This document shows positions 49,892 to 60,854 of a DNA stretch of 64,000 nucleotides, piece by piece (within the stretch, counting starts at the first letter, position 1; each line of letters opens with the position of its first letter). The notes under the pieces are model-generated. The model was not told the DNA's origin. It was given only the letters and a program-made list of their open reading frames with translations, and searched no databases. The stretch is from Primula veris (taxonomy: Eukaryota > Streptophyta > Magnoliopsida > Ericales > Primulaceae). The DNA is taken from assembly GCA_963682055.1 (NCBI GenBank), contig OY821743.1:30800702-30864701 (forward strand), given 5' to 3'. The translations under genes were made by a program, and so were the position numbers.

Positions 49892-51759
49892 ATTGTAGGG
49901 TGTTTTTTCTTATTAGGGGGTATTGATTTGAATATTTGGTTTTTTTAGATGACTCGTGCCCTTGTCAGTATTTCAAGTTATAATTCGTCATTATTAATAA
50001 GTCGTCATGTTTCCTAAAAAAAAATATTAATTTATATTTGTTGTAATTTATTCGTTTAGTGTGTGATTGTCCAATGTTATTGTTACAAGGTATACTGTTC
50101 GAGTATTTTCTCCATTTCATTGTTAGTGGTTGAAGAGTTACAAGCTTTTGCAAATAAGGTGCACAAGATGTGTAGAACAAATTGATATTAGCATAACTCA
50201 CAAGGTATAATGTTTTGCTAACAACGATTTTGTTTTTTGAAATACGAGACTTGGGCAATATTAAGACATTTATAAACTGTATAAAAACGCTACCATCTTG
50301 TAATTGTACGATATGGTTTACAGAAGAGAAAGAAATTTCATTATGTCTTAAGCATTTTACTTCAGGTGATAATTACCCTTTTAAAGTCTTTATAGTTTTT
50401 GGTAGTGTAACCTCATGTCCTCATTTGACCTTATCCGACTTTGACGTATTAAAATGGACTTCACGACCAATACAAAATTCAAATAATTATAAATGCATGG
50501 GTTCAGTAATATTAATATTCTAAAAAACTTTTTGAGATCCTTTTAAGACCACTTGATTTCCAAAATGATAAACTTACATGTCTGAAATCAGACTTTTCAA
50601 ACTTCGAATCGAGTGGCTTCCACAGGTCTTAATTTCTACCAAATCAACTAAGAATAATAGTCCTCTCATAAAAAAACAAACTATAAATAAGCGTGAAAAT
50701 AAATATTAAAGCAATTTCACCCCCAAAGTTTCCATGTCTATTTGGTTTATAAAATTTCAGTCCTGTTCTTAGTATATATTTTTTTAACATATATAGGTCA
50801 TTAGGTTGGTCCTTATATTTCAGCGAGATATATTCCCAGATGACAAAAATCATATCAATTGATTTATGTATAGTTTTCCATACTTTTTTTTTTTAAAATA
50901 AAGAGTGACCGTATCCCCATCAATTTCATATCACAAGAAATTGGGACCTAACCCATAAGACATCTTGATCCAAAGTTTCTGCAGACATTACTAGAAAAGC
51001 AGCTTAGTACTATTGTTTTTATACAAGTACTCACCAAAATATCATACTGCTAAATTGTTACTATACCAGAACAAAATAGCCATCACTGCTAAGTGCAAAC
51101 TAGTACTACATTGGGTCGTAAAACAAAAGGACATCCCCAATACGGTTAGATTAACAAGCAACAAAAAATAATAGATTCAATCTCCTCTTTTTAACATATA
51201 TAAGATCTTCATGCGACAACGATCCTTTTCTTCTAATTCTGTCATAAACCAACCATAAACTATTGACACACTTAACACACGTTACACACCACATCTCATA
51301 CCAAGTAATTTGGCCTTGTAGCCACCTTATAAAGTCAGCCACAGAAGCTCTCTTGTTTCCGAGAGAGAGAAAAGTTGCTTCTTCGTAACTATCATATCCT
51401 ACATTTGTAAAAATTGCGATCCTAAACTTAAAACTTCTTTTGTTAAATGGACCTTTTCAGTTAATTAGAGAAAGAAACTTCCCACTGTTTTTAATTTTCA
51501 TATAATTTCAACTAAAGGTACGAAAACTATCTATAATTAATTTACCGTTTGAGCTACAGTCAACTCACCATCACCGGTTTCCGGTCTGTGTCTCGTGTTG
51601 AAAAATTATTTGGTCCTTCAAGAGGACTCCTCCAATCCATCTTATAACCACATATTCAGTGGATCCTACAGTCTTAAATAATAAAATATATTAAGTATGT
51701 GGTTATAAGATAGGTTGCAGGAATTCTCTTGAAGGATCGACAGGTTATTTATCTCCCCA
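49892..51759. other. Spacer between array copies; start of tandem unit 2
   Basis: 3' flank of the intact copy (to about 50290). Then comes sequence matching 42840-42940 and, after a deletion, 45350-45770. From about 50890 to 51600 the sequence is unrelated to unit 1 and holds one short unassigned minus-strand frame (51342-51151). A small inverted-repeat element lies at 51616-51738. Confidence 0.6.
51616..51738. mobile_element. Small MITE at the broken 5' end of the second copy
   Basis: A 123-bp inverted repeat: CCTTCAAGAGGACTCCT and CATCTTATAACCACATA on the left, TATGTGGTTATAAGAT and GAATTCTCTTGAAGG on the right. It lies immediately before the point where similarity to exon 1 of the intact gene resumes (about 51739). 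No clear target duplication. Confidence 0.75.
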
Positions 51760-54700
51760 AAAGGGGTCCCCTCAAGGTTCATAATTCTTCCACTCTCTTT
51801 TTATGTAATGTACCTTGTTATAAATGCTAATATGTATTTTTGTTTTTTTACTTTGTTGTGCTGCTTCTTTCACGCTTATATATATATATTTATCCGTAGT
51901 AGTCAATATCTCTAGGTGCTCTGTGTAAATCCGGTATAGCAATTTTACGATTTACGGTTGTACATTTGTTTTCGTAAATGAACGACCATTGGATAAAGAA
52001 TGGGGGCCGTTAGATGAACCGACTATGTCCAACATTTCGTCCACTTGCCTGCTAAGCGCTTTAACTGAAAGGTCTTTAAAAAAAAAAGACTAATATACCA
52101 AAATTAATTTATGTGTATTGCTTTTGATGTTTAAGATATTTGAAAACTATATATTGGGGTTATATCACAAATACGAAAATTCAATACTACTAATATACTG
52201 GGATTAGCTAGTTTATTTAAGAAATTGAGTTTGAGCAGCATGTCAAGAGCGTAAGTAGAAGCTAACCACTGAACCGTTAATTCATAGGATACGAAAACTT
52301 TATTATACAGTATGAAAAATGGAACTCGCTTACAACTTTAGTTTTTACCGAGGTCATGACCATTAACATATCACTTTGTAATTAAAATGTATTCAGGCAA
52401 TGGATAAATTAAAGTTGTAAAGGACTATTCACATTTACACTGAGATATCAATAGATTAAAGCGCTCGGTTTCTAATCCTCTGTAATCTACATGTTTCAGT
52501 TACCACCAAAAGGGAGGTTGCCATCAAAAAAGGCCGGGGCCAAAAAATGGGCCGTTGCCATTAAAAAGGCCGATAATCCAGCTGAGTACTCAAAGGGCAT
52601 TGGAGGAATTCGAGGCTAACCCTGCTTTGATGGTAAATTTACATTTGATGTGATAAATATTAAATGTACATACGTCCCGTTAGTTACTTTAATTTTTTTA
52701 AATGAAACTCCGTCTCATGTTTTCCCTTTGCCAACTTAATTACATTTTGAGTGCTTCCTTAGTAGATTTCTGTCTTTAATTTCTAGAGTAATATTACGGA
52801 AAAAGGATTAAGGAAATGCGAATTAACAAAATATTGAAGGATTTGATGGTTCGTTCTTATAATAGCACGCTGAAACTAAACTTATGCAACATAAAAATGT
52901 TTGTTGATGTTTTATGTAAGGAAATGAACTTTTTCTTGTATTGGCCCTTCATGTGATTTTTTTTCCAGATTATGTATCTTAATGACTCTTGCCCATATGT
53001 CCAACACTTGAGAAAAGAAATTATGGAGCTTGCAAATCATTACATAGAGGTACATCGGGTTTTTAATTATTTTCTCTGTCATATAGCAATTGCTAATGTA
53101 TATGCAAAAGTTCAATTATAGAGTTGTTTTTGTTTATTTTCCAGAAAGGGCTCGGTGTACTGGTAATATCATCAGAAAATATAACCCCTCGTCCACAAGT
53201 ACACTTGTTTCTTACTTGAAAATACTGCTTTTTTCCATGTTTGTATAGTTTGATTCTTGATCTTGAGTAGACTTTTTTTCCATGATCAAAATTGCATTAT
53301 CAAATTTCAGTTGTGAAATCATGATCACTTTGTCTAACTCTCTGTTAGTTATCATGACAGAATGGACCAGATTATCCGTTCACCCGCTGGTATGATGTGG
53401 TATGCAAAAAATGAAGTTGAATAATTCAATGTAGCATTGTTCGAGCTATTATTAGGGTGTGAACTCGAAATCTAAATCATGCATGGCGAAACTGTTTCTG
53501 CAGCATCTATATATATCATACCGTTAACAATATTATAAATTAAATTGAGTTTAATATAGCATTAGATATGGCAAGAATTTAGCTATCTAGTGTTCGTGTA
53601 TCATATATTGTCGACTCTATCGTTGACCTTGTTTGTATTTTTTTAATATATTATTGCTACAATGCTCATTTTGTTGAGAAATACAAATACTTCTAGTATT
53701 GGTTCGTTGGCTTTTGTCATAATCTGAATTAGATCCTGTTTCAACGAAGTATGAGGCAAAAACTTGCAGAGAATGGATAAGTTACCAATACTTAGGTCAG
53801 AATGTAATTTATTAAGCAAACGAAAACACTTGAACTAGTCTCAACCAGTGTTTTAAATAGCGTTATCGCTATCGTAGCGTTTTTTCGAGAGAAACGCTAA
53901 AAGCGTTAATAGCGTTGCTATATAGCGCTTTGCGGTGTATTTTTTTTGGCCTAAATATGCACTAAACTTTAGAATATATAAAAAAAAAGAAAAGAAATGT
54001 ATAGTTATATTAGAAAGTAATAAAAAATAAAAAATTGTTGCTGGTGAGATTCGAACTTGGGTCTGCTGAAAATTACAGCACTGTCTGAACTATCTGGACT
54101 GCAGACATTTTTATGAAAATTACACAATATATATTAATTATTTAGATCCGCTGTTTTTTTTTAACTCGCTATTTACGTTTTTGGTCCAGAATTTCGCGCT
54201 TTTTGCGCTTTTGGTCCCCTATAGCGCGATTTTAGCGCAATTCCACCCAAAATCGTGATTTTTCATTGCATTTTTTTTACCCAAAAAATGCTATTTCGCG
54301 CTACGTAGCGCTATGTAGCGCGAATTTTAAAACAGAGGTCCCAACTAAATAAATATTTTTTATGTATGTCCATAGTTAAATATGTGTTTGTTTTCAAATC
54401 TATAAAAAACATTGACAAACCTAATATATGTCATGAATGTTCCACAGGAACAAGATCTAGCAGAAATTCTCTCAGTTGTTTACACGCCAGAGTTTTTCCT
54501 ATTCAAGGCGGTATTAAACAATTTGTTTTTCCTAGCTTTAATTTCTAGATTGTGATTTTGTTTATGTTACTTATTCTAGTGTTTCTTTAATTTTTTCTTA
54601 ATTTTGTTACATTTTTTAAAATTATGTTATGCAATCCGTAATACAGGATAATGATGATGAGTTGTTTGAGCTGGTATACCACGGTCAGCTTGATGACTCA

Positions 54701-55086
54701 CGACCCCATAATGGCGTGCCTGTTACCGGAAGGTACGCCTGCAAATCGAAAAAAAGAACCACTAATTTATTTACTTCCATGACTTCTAACGTGCCTTTCC
54801 TATGTCATCTTGATTAATTAATTTGTTTTGGGTTTTTTTTCCTGTAGGGATTTAAGGATTGCTATAAACTGCGTTCTCAATGACCTACCAGTACTATCAG
54901 ATAAAAAACCTAGGTATCTATCCCTTTGATTTTTTCATTATTACTATGATATAATTGTTTTATCCTTCCTGAATAATTTGTTAAACACTATCATAACCTC
55001 ATCATTTTCCCACCTATCTAATTATGTTTCAGTGTCGGATGCCGCATATAAAGGGGAATCTTAAGACAGGTGAAGAGTGAATTATA
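51760..55086 (+). pseudogene. Decayed second copy of the thioredoxin-like gene
   Basis: Counterparts of all exons are found. Exon 1 keeps only its 3' part (about 51760-51800, AAGGGGTCCCCTCAAGGTTC). Exon 2 (52501-52631) has its first half replaced by a longer lysine-codon-rich stretch that is out of frame. Exon 3 (52968-53048) keeps NDSCPYVQH. Exon 4 is near 53146-53198, exon 5 at 53362-53400, exon 6 near 54449-54511, exon 7 near 54648-54732, exon 8 near 54848-54914 and exon 9 near 55034-55080. Exon 9 has a stop after SVGCRI, eight codons before the intact copy's stop codon. Exons 3-8 are open with usable splice sites, so a transcript is possible, but the missing start and exon 2 shift argue for a pseudogene. 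A hAT-type element sits in the intron before exon 6. Confidence 0.85.
53846..54337. mobile_element. hAT-type MITE in the pseudogene intron
   Basis: A 492-bp insertion absent from the intact copy's intron. The ends are CAGTGTTTTAAATAGCG and, inverted, CTCTGTTTTAAAATTCGCG. It is flanked by GTCTCAAC (53838-53845) and GTCCCAAC (54338-54345), an 8-bp duplication with one change, as expected for hAT. The interior is rich in TAGCGC/GCGCTA palindromes. Confidence 0.9.
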
Positions 55087-55088
55087 GG

Positions 55089-55130
55089 ATTATTATTATT
55101 ATTATTATTATTATTGTTATTGTTATTATT
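55089..55130. repeat. (ATT)n microsatellite
   Basis: About 14 ATT/GTT units just downstream of the pseudogene. The intact copy has no such run at the matching place. Confidence 0.9.
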
Positions 55131-56310
55131 ATGGGTATTAATTTGAATACTTTTTTATTTTGAGGTGACTCGTTCCCTTATCAGTATTCCAAGCTATAAT
55201 TCATCATTATTATTAATTAGTCGTCATGTTTCTTAAAAACGATATTAATATGTATATGTTGTAATTTATTCGTTTAGTGTGATTTTCTAAATAATGTTAA
55301 GAGTTAGAAGTCATAATGTTTGAGCATTTTCTTCATTCTTAGTGAGTAAAGAGTTACAGAAGGCAGAAATAGATTTCATTATGTTTTAAGTGTATGTAAC
55401 TCTTTCATTACGTTGGTCCTGCCCTTGCATGTAGGTTTCGTTAAGCATGAGCATTATACAAGTTTGAATTATTGTTTATCTTATTTCAAAGATGTTTTGG
55501 ATTCTTTTCTCCTCGTATTCCTATAGCTGATTAGAGTTTCACAAAAAAGAAGAAGAAAGAAGTGGTGCCAAATTACATTTCGATTCAGTGTAAAAGAGTA
55601 GAAAAAGTCTGACCTCTTAAAATAGAAATATTCGACTTATAGCTTATCTGCTCGAGTTTCTGCCGCCGCCTTTAGAGAATCAAACATTTAAGTCAAATCC
55701 TGTCACTGCTGGTAGTCTCCATATGCCACTCATATTCTGCGTTACTCTTACGTCGTAACTAAACTAGCATATGATTAATTGTTGGCTTAGAAGGGAATTG
55801 ATCATGGTGGATCTCGTAACATATTTATTAGAATTTCTTGTTATATAATGTTGCATTCTAGTTCTTTAATTTTTGGGTTCATAAGGGAGAGTTAAGGGTT
55901 CTTTCGAGAATGAAACGGAAATCTGCAATGTTCTCTTTCTATTCTACAGAGTCCAAAGTTATGAAATAGAACACCCGGTTATCCATATCAGTTGTTGACC
56001 AGATAGGCAAATCAAAGCGATTAATTTTTTTGCCTATGATCCACATTAGTGTCACACGCCTACACAAGTCTTGATTTTGAAACGGTATTGTTTCATTAGT
56101 TTATAGTCCATTTAAAAGAACAAATTACCCAATGAGGAACCCTACGGAGGACTTGTAATAAGAGGTGGATATTAAGTTCAAGCACATCTAGCAGAATATG
56201 CATCATTATCTATCATGATACTGTTTTCTTCCAACTAAATAGTTTATATTTAGCAGACGTAGTGTACTCATCGACTGATACCACCAAGTGTGCGTTGTAA
56301 GTTTGTAACC

Positions 56311-56639
56311 CCATCATTACCAACACTTCAAGGAGGATCATTTTCATATCATATTACACGGTAGCCCCATCATAACCAACACTTCAAGGAGGATCATTTT
56401 CATATCATATTACACGGTAGCCCCATCATAACCAACACTTCAAGGAGGATCATTTTCATATCATATTACACGGTAGCCCCATCATAACCAACACTTCAAG
56501 GAGGATCATTTTCATATCATATTACACGGTAGCCCCATCATAACCATCACTTCAAGGAGGATCATTTTCATATCATATTACACGGTAGCCCCATCATAAC
56601 CAACACTTCAAGGAGGATCATTTTCATATCATATTACAC
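56311..56639. repeat. 56-bp minisatellite, six copies
   Basis: CTTCAAGGAGGATCATTTTC starts at 56326, 56382, 56438, 56494, 56550 and 56606, exactly 56 bases apart and nearly identical. The matching place in unit 1 (about 44325-44385) has a single copy, so the expansion happened after duplication. Confidence 0.96.
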
Positions 56640-57542
56640 TACCGCTCTTAGTCAGAGAGTTTTTTTTAAGGTGTGATCCGTAAACAAGTGAAGAAGCCAC
56701 TTTTCTCACCCTTGTGCGCAAATGCTCTCTGTTACTGAAACAATCTCCTCCGAGAGTTTGCATTCTGCTTTCGTGAATTGCTTCCATCAAGTTGTAGGCG
56801 TATGGTGACGTTGTATGCAGTGGTCCAAATAGTTGTCCGAATATGATTGGATCTTAGGTTGTCTTCTCATTTAAAGCTAGTGATTTGAAAAAATAAATAG
56901 AAATCCTCTTATATGTCGTTAATTTTTTGGTAGCAAGCTACATGTTTACTATTTTGGGTACCCATCTTCATTTTTTTTTTTAATTTAGATATTTCCGTTT
57001 CTTCATTTATGTGTTGAGACCTTATGCAGTCTTGAAATAAATATTTACAAAATTACCCCTAAAATTAATCAATTTATAAAATACTCATGTGTTATGTTTA
57101 AAAATGATAACCGCCTCTACCAAAACGCAACGGCCACTTATTAAAAGAAGGTGCTCATTTCAAAAACTTATCTATCCAATTTTTTTGTAAAACGAATGTA
57201 CATGAGCCATATTCTTCCTTCTCCAATACATCTTATAGGTATTCTATTTCTTCTTAATGATTATTTACTATATATTTTTTTATGCATAAGGATCGCTTGG
57301 ACTCGACGGCTAGTTAATATATATGCATGTACATATAAATACATACTATACTGATTTACATACATGCATTTACATTTGTACCGTTATACATAATGTATAC
57401 ATATCTATACATATAACGTATATAAATTAAAAATACAAATGTATAATAAGGACCTTATAATATTAAGGGTTTTTTTTTTTGTTGGAGGATCTTAACTTAA
57501 TTGTTGTGTTTGCTTATAATTTGTTTTGGTTATTTTCTGTAG

Positions 57543-57562
57543 GGATTTAAGGATTGCTATAG
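57543..57562 (+). pseudogene. Exon 8 relic of a third thioredoxin-like copy
   Basis: GGATTTAAGGATTGCTATAG, preceded by a TTTTCTGTAG acceptor, matches the first 20 bases of exon 8 of the intact gene (49659-49678) exactly. Similarity ends where CACTACAAATTACGG begins at 57563. Confidence 0.8.
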
Positions 57563-59542
57563 CACTACAAATTACGGTTTTTAATTTATGAGTACGTCTT
57601 TTTAAGACTCATTTTTCTTAGTCTCTGATTTTTGCACTTTCCAGATACGAGTTGAAACTCCCAGTTATGAGTTTGACTGTTTAAAAAAATCTATAGATTT
57701 TTTTTTAAATTGTAAATTACTATAAAATTGAATTTACCAAATGACAAAGTAGATTTTACAATTTAAAAACTCAGATTTTGAATTTCTTTTTTGACATTTT
57801 TTTTAACCTTTTTTACTTATATATAGTAAAAAACATTAGATAATATTGGTAAAATAATTCCTATAAATTATAAACTGAGCTTTCAATTTCTAAAACCCTT
57901 GATATTTACGAAGCTCATTTTTCAATTATAATTATTTTGTAATAATTTCCTGTTTTTTTTTAAAAAAAAAACTGTAAGAAAGTCGCACTTTATATTTATT
58001 CGCGAAATTCTACTTCTTCAAATTACTTGGTAACGTGATAAGTATTGTTGTTCATTCATTTCCTCTATTTTTAATAGAGTTCGAATTTTCTTCAAATCGG
58101 TTCGGAGATGACTTCTCCAAACCCGACACATGTCCTTCTATCATTGGTTAAACACTACTTTAAATATATTTAGTTTTTATTCATCATATTAACCATGGAT
58201 TAACACTAAATATGTTACTATCTTTTAACATTACAAATTTTGGACATAAACAAAACTATAAAATCTTACAACATGCCGATTAAAGTTGTACCGACTACGG
58301 CATAATTCTTTATGATTTACTAAGGTCTTATTTTAATTAATATAAAGAAAAATCCTTATGTCGCAACTCTATATTGCCGTAAACACATAACAAATAAAAT
58401 AAAGTTATGGTATTTGGTGACATTTTTCGGGTTTTTTTTCCTATTAGAGACATCTTTAGATCGGCTATCATTAGTGTGTTGGCATCCCGATGATATTTTA
58501 CGAGCTGGGCAAATTCGAACCATACGCCTCCTTACGAATCCTGACAGGTTATCTGCTCTTTTAAGTTGCAATTTGGTTTTAAATCCATAGTTATGGTATT
58601 TGGTTTTAAATCCATAAGTATGTTTGATCTCGATTCGATAATATATAATTAAGGTGGCGGAGTTTGTATCTGATTTGAGTGTTTATTTTGCTTGATTATC
58701 TATGTTTTGCCTTTTTTTATATATGTAGATTTTAGTATTGTGCGATTATTGCCACTAGTTTTTGGATTATGCCATTTCGATCTTGCTTTAGAAGGGAGTG
58801 TATTGCAGTCGTTTGCAGTTGTTGGATTGGTATTTTGGGTTATTGATCTCGGCTGGTTTATTTTTTGACCGGGTTTATTAGTGTGTTGGCACCCCGATAA
58901 TGTTATCTTGAGCTGTGTTGAGTAGACCATCTTAACATTTTCGTGTAATCCTCCTTGATCGTTTTGTACTGTTTTATGCAACAATTGGTTAATCAGCTTA
59001 TGGAACGCCTGTTAGATTAGTTTGTACGACAATATTTCACTTTTCATTTAGTTAGTAGACATGAGTATCTTTTGTATTTATGGCTTGTTGGATTATTTTT
59101 AACTTGTCTGTTGGATGATTTAAATTGACTTTAGTTATATAAGACACTGTGTGTTATGTATTATTTTTTTTCTCATCCCTTGGAGCTTGTTCCAAGTATA
59201 ATAACTATTGTATTACTTGTGCACATTATTTATAATAATAATGGGCTTAACGATGTTGATTAAAAAAAAAAGAAAAAAAAAGTTAGCCCGTATGTATTAC
59301 TAAGGTTTGACCAGAAGCTTATAATTTTACAAACAAAAAAGTTGCTGATTAAATGCATTTGTAATATAAATTTGTTTATCTTTAATATGACATAATTTAG
59401 TGATTCAAAATTAAATAAATCACAATAGAGACATGTAAATATTAGTTCATAAAGCCAAACAAACAAAAATAGTATCATATAAAATTAGAATTTTTAACAT
59501 CCAAACAACACAAATTTAAATAACTATTTCAAATTTAGCAAG
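57563..59542. other. Repeat-derived region, possible CACTA end and retroposon tail
   Basis: Begins with CACTACAAATTACGG, the look of a CACTA transposon end, but no inverse end (TTTGTAGTG) is found. The phrase TTAGTGTGTTGGCAYCCCGAT occurs at 58471 and 58878 in the same orientation. An A-run at about 59260-59280 after AATGGGCTTAACGATGTTGA may be the poly-A end of a plus-strand retroposon. No open frame of interest. Confidence 0.5.
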
Positions 59543-59673
59543 TTGCTACATGGTCTTACGATTTTTCGGAGACTTGTGTTATTGGTAAACAGTTGTCTGG
59601 GCCTGGTCACTGCGACCCCCTTTGTGAGGAGGCACCCCTTCTCCCGAATTTACGGGGCTATTTTGCCGAGTTC
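59543..59673 (-). pseudogene. Plastid 23S rRNA fragment (nuclear insert), antisense part
   Basis: The plus strand is the complement of plastid-type 23S rRNA: TGGTAAACAGTTGTCTGGGC, CACTGCGACCCCCTTTGTGA, GGCACCCCTTCTCCCGAA and GGGGCTATTTTGCCGAGTTC. It carries several substitutions (for example AATTTACGG for AAGTTACGG), so it is an old transfer, not functional rRNA. Confidence 0.9.
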
Positions 59674-59839
59674 TGAAAACCTAAGGGTTTCTTCGCAAGG
59701 TTCGTTCACGGAGGGTGAGTCAGGGCCTAAGATCAGGCCAAAAGACGTAGTAGATGGACAACATGTGAATAGTTCTGTACTATCTCTTGTTGGTCCCGAG
59801 GGACGGAGGAGGCTAGGTTAGCTGAAAGATGGTTATCGG
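59674..59839 (+). pseudogene. Plastid 23S rRNA fragment (nuclear insert), sense part
   Basis: GAAAACCTAAGGGTTTCTTC, GGAGGGTGAGTCAGGGCCTA, TTGGTCCCGAGGGACGGA and GGCTAGGTTAGCTGAAAGAT are the sense strand of an earlier part of the same plastid 23S rRNA. It joins the antisense part without spacer and ends three bases before a TIR element. Confidence 0.9.
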
Positions 59840-59841
59840 AT

Positions 59842-60854
59842 GGGCAATTAACATAAATATACTCTAAACCTATTATATTAACAAAAATATACCATTAAAA
59901 GTTAAATTATCAAAAATATATTTTTAATTAATAATTAATAAAAAACAAAAAAACTGATTCATACCTCTCAATCTTTTTCTTTCCACTCTTTCTTTTCCTT
60001 TCACTCTCTCCTCCTCTCAAACTCTCTCCAATCTTTCTCTCCACATTCTCTCTTCCTCCGATCTCTCTCATCCTCCTTTTCACTCTTTCCGATCTCTCAT
60101 AATTTCTCTCTCTTTTCGATCTTTCTCCTGAACCTCCCTATAATTTTTCGATATTTTTTTCTCTCCTCCCTCTCTCTCTGTTCTCTCTTCCATGGAGATT
60201 GAGACGGACACATCTGTCGGAATGGACGCCGAGTGTATAGAGCGAGGTTGAAAACTCAAGCTTGATGTCGACAGAGATGTGGTCGTGAAAGGAGAGGCCC
60301 ACGACGACGACGTGGTAGTTCGAGACCAGAGAACGGGTAAGAGTTGAATTTATTAGTTAGTGTATAAAGTTGAAAATAAGTGTATGAATTACGTGAATTA
60401 ATAGTATGAAGTTAAAAATTATGTATATGAATTATGTAAGTAACGATATGAATTATGTAAATTGATATATGAACATTGAAAGTAAGAGTGAACTCTACGA
60501 ATCAGAATATAAACTTTTAAAATAAGAGTATGAACTTTTGAAATAAGGGTATGAAAAATATAAATTATGGTATAAACTTTTGAAATAATGGTATGAACTT
60601 TTGGAATAAAGGTATGAAAAATACAAATAAGGGTAAAAACTTTTGGAATAAAGGTATGAACTTTTGGAATAAAAGTATGAAAAATACAAATTAGGCTATA
60701 AACTTCTGAAATAAGGGTATGAACTTTTGGAATAAATGTATGAAATATATACAAAATAGGGTATGAACTTTTGTGTATTTTTTGTTAATTAGAAATTTTT
60801 GGGTATGTTTTTGTTAATTTAGTTTCAAAAGTATTATCTTTTGTTAATTTATCC
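59842..60854. mobile_element. TIR element with internal repeats (copy 2)
   Basis: Same build as 8173-9932 but shorter (1,013 bp). The left end is GGGCAATTAACATAAATATA with ATTAACAAAAATATACC; the right end is GGGTATGTTTTTGTTAATTT through TTAATTTATCC. Inside are a CT-rich tract (59960-60190), the MEIETDTSVGM short frame stopped after 19 codons, and only one orientation of the TATGAACTTTTGGAATAA-type repeats (60350-60775). Confidence 0.78.
60350..60775. repeat. Degenerate tandem array (about 22-24 bp)
   Basis: Variants of GGTATGAACTTTTGGAATAA repeated head to tail. The long open frame read through it on the minus strand is simply this repeat translated (FIPKVHTL units). Confidence 0.88.

Larger units (their letters stand above)
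55370..57562 (+). repeat. Tandem unit 3 (third, truncated array copy)
   Basis: Matches the region between VPS45 and the intact gene: 55424-56000 corresponds to 43410-43990, 56270-56780 to 44270-44500, and 56880-57480 to 44620-45060. It then jumps to one exon relic at 57543. The intervening gene body is gone. Confidence 0.82.

Noticed and set aside
51151..51342. 63-codon minus-strand frame (ADFIRWLQGQITWYEMWC)
   Set aside because: Better composition than most, but it has no ATG at its start, no recognisable family and no paralogue in the window; left unassigned.
56311..56639. Regular 56-bp repeat array resembling a CRISPR
   Set aside because: The units are identical throughout with no variable spacers, and the DNA is eukaryotic; it is a minisatellite.
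59543..59821. 92-codon plus-strand open frame
   Set aside because: It runs through inverted plastid 23S rRNA fragments and is not a protein gene.
60419..60754. 111-codon minus-strand frame with FIPKVHTL repeats
   Set aside because: Translation of the degenerate 22-24 bp array inside a TIR element; the same applies to the related frame at 8518-8928.
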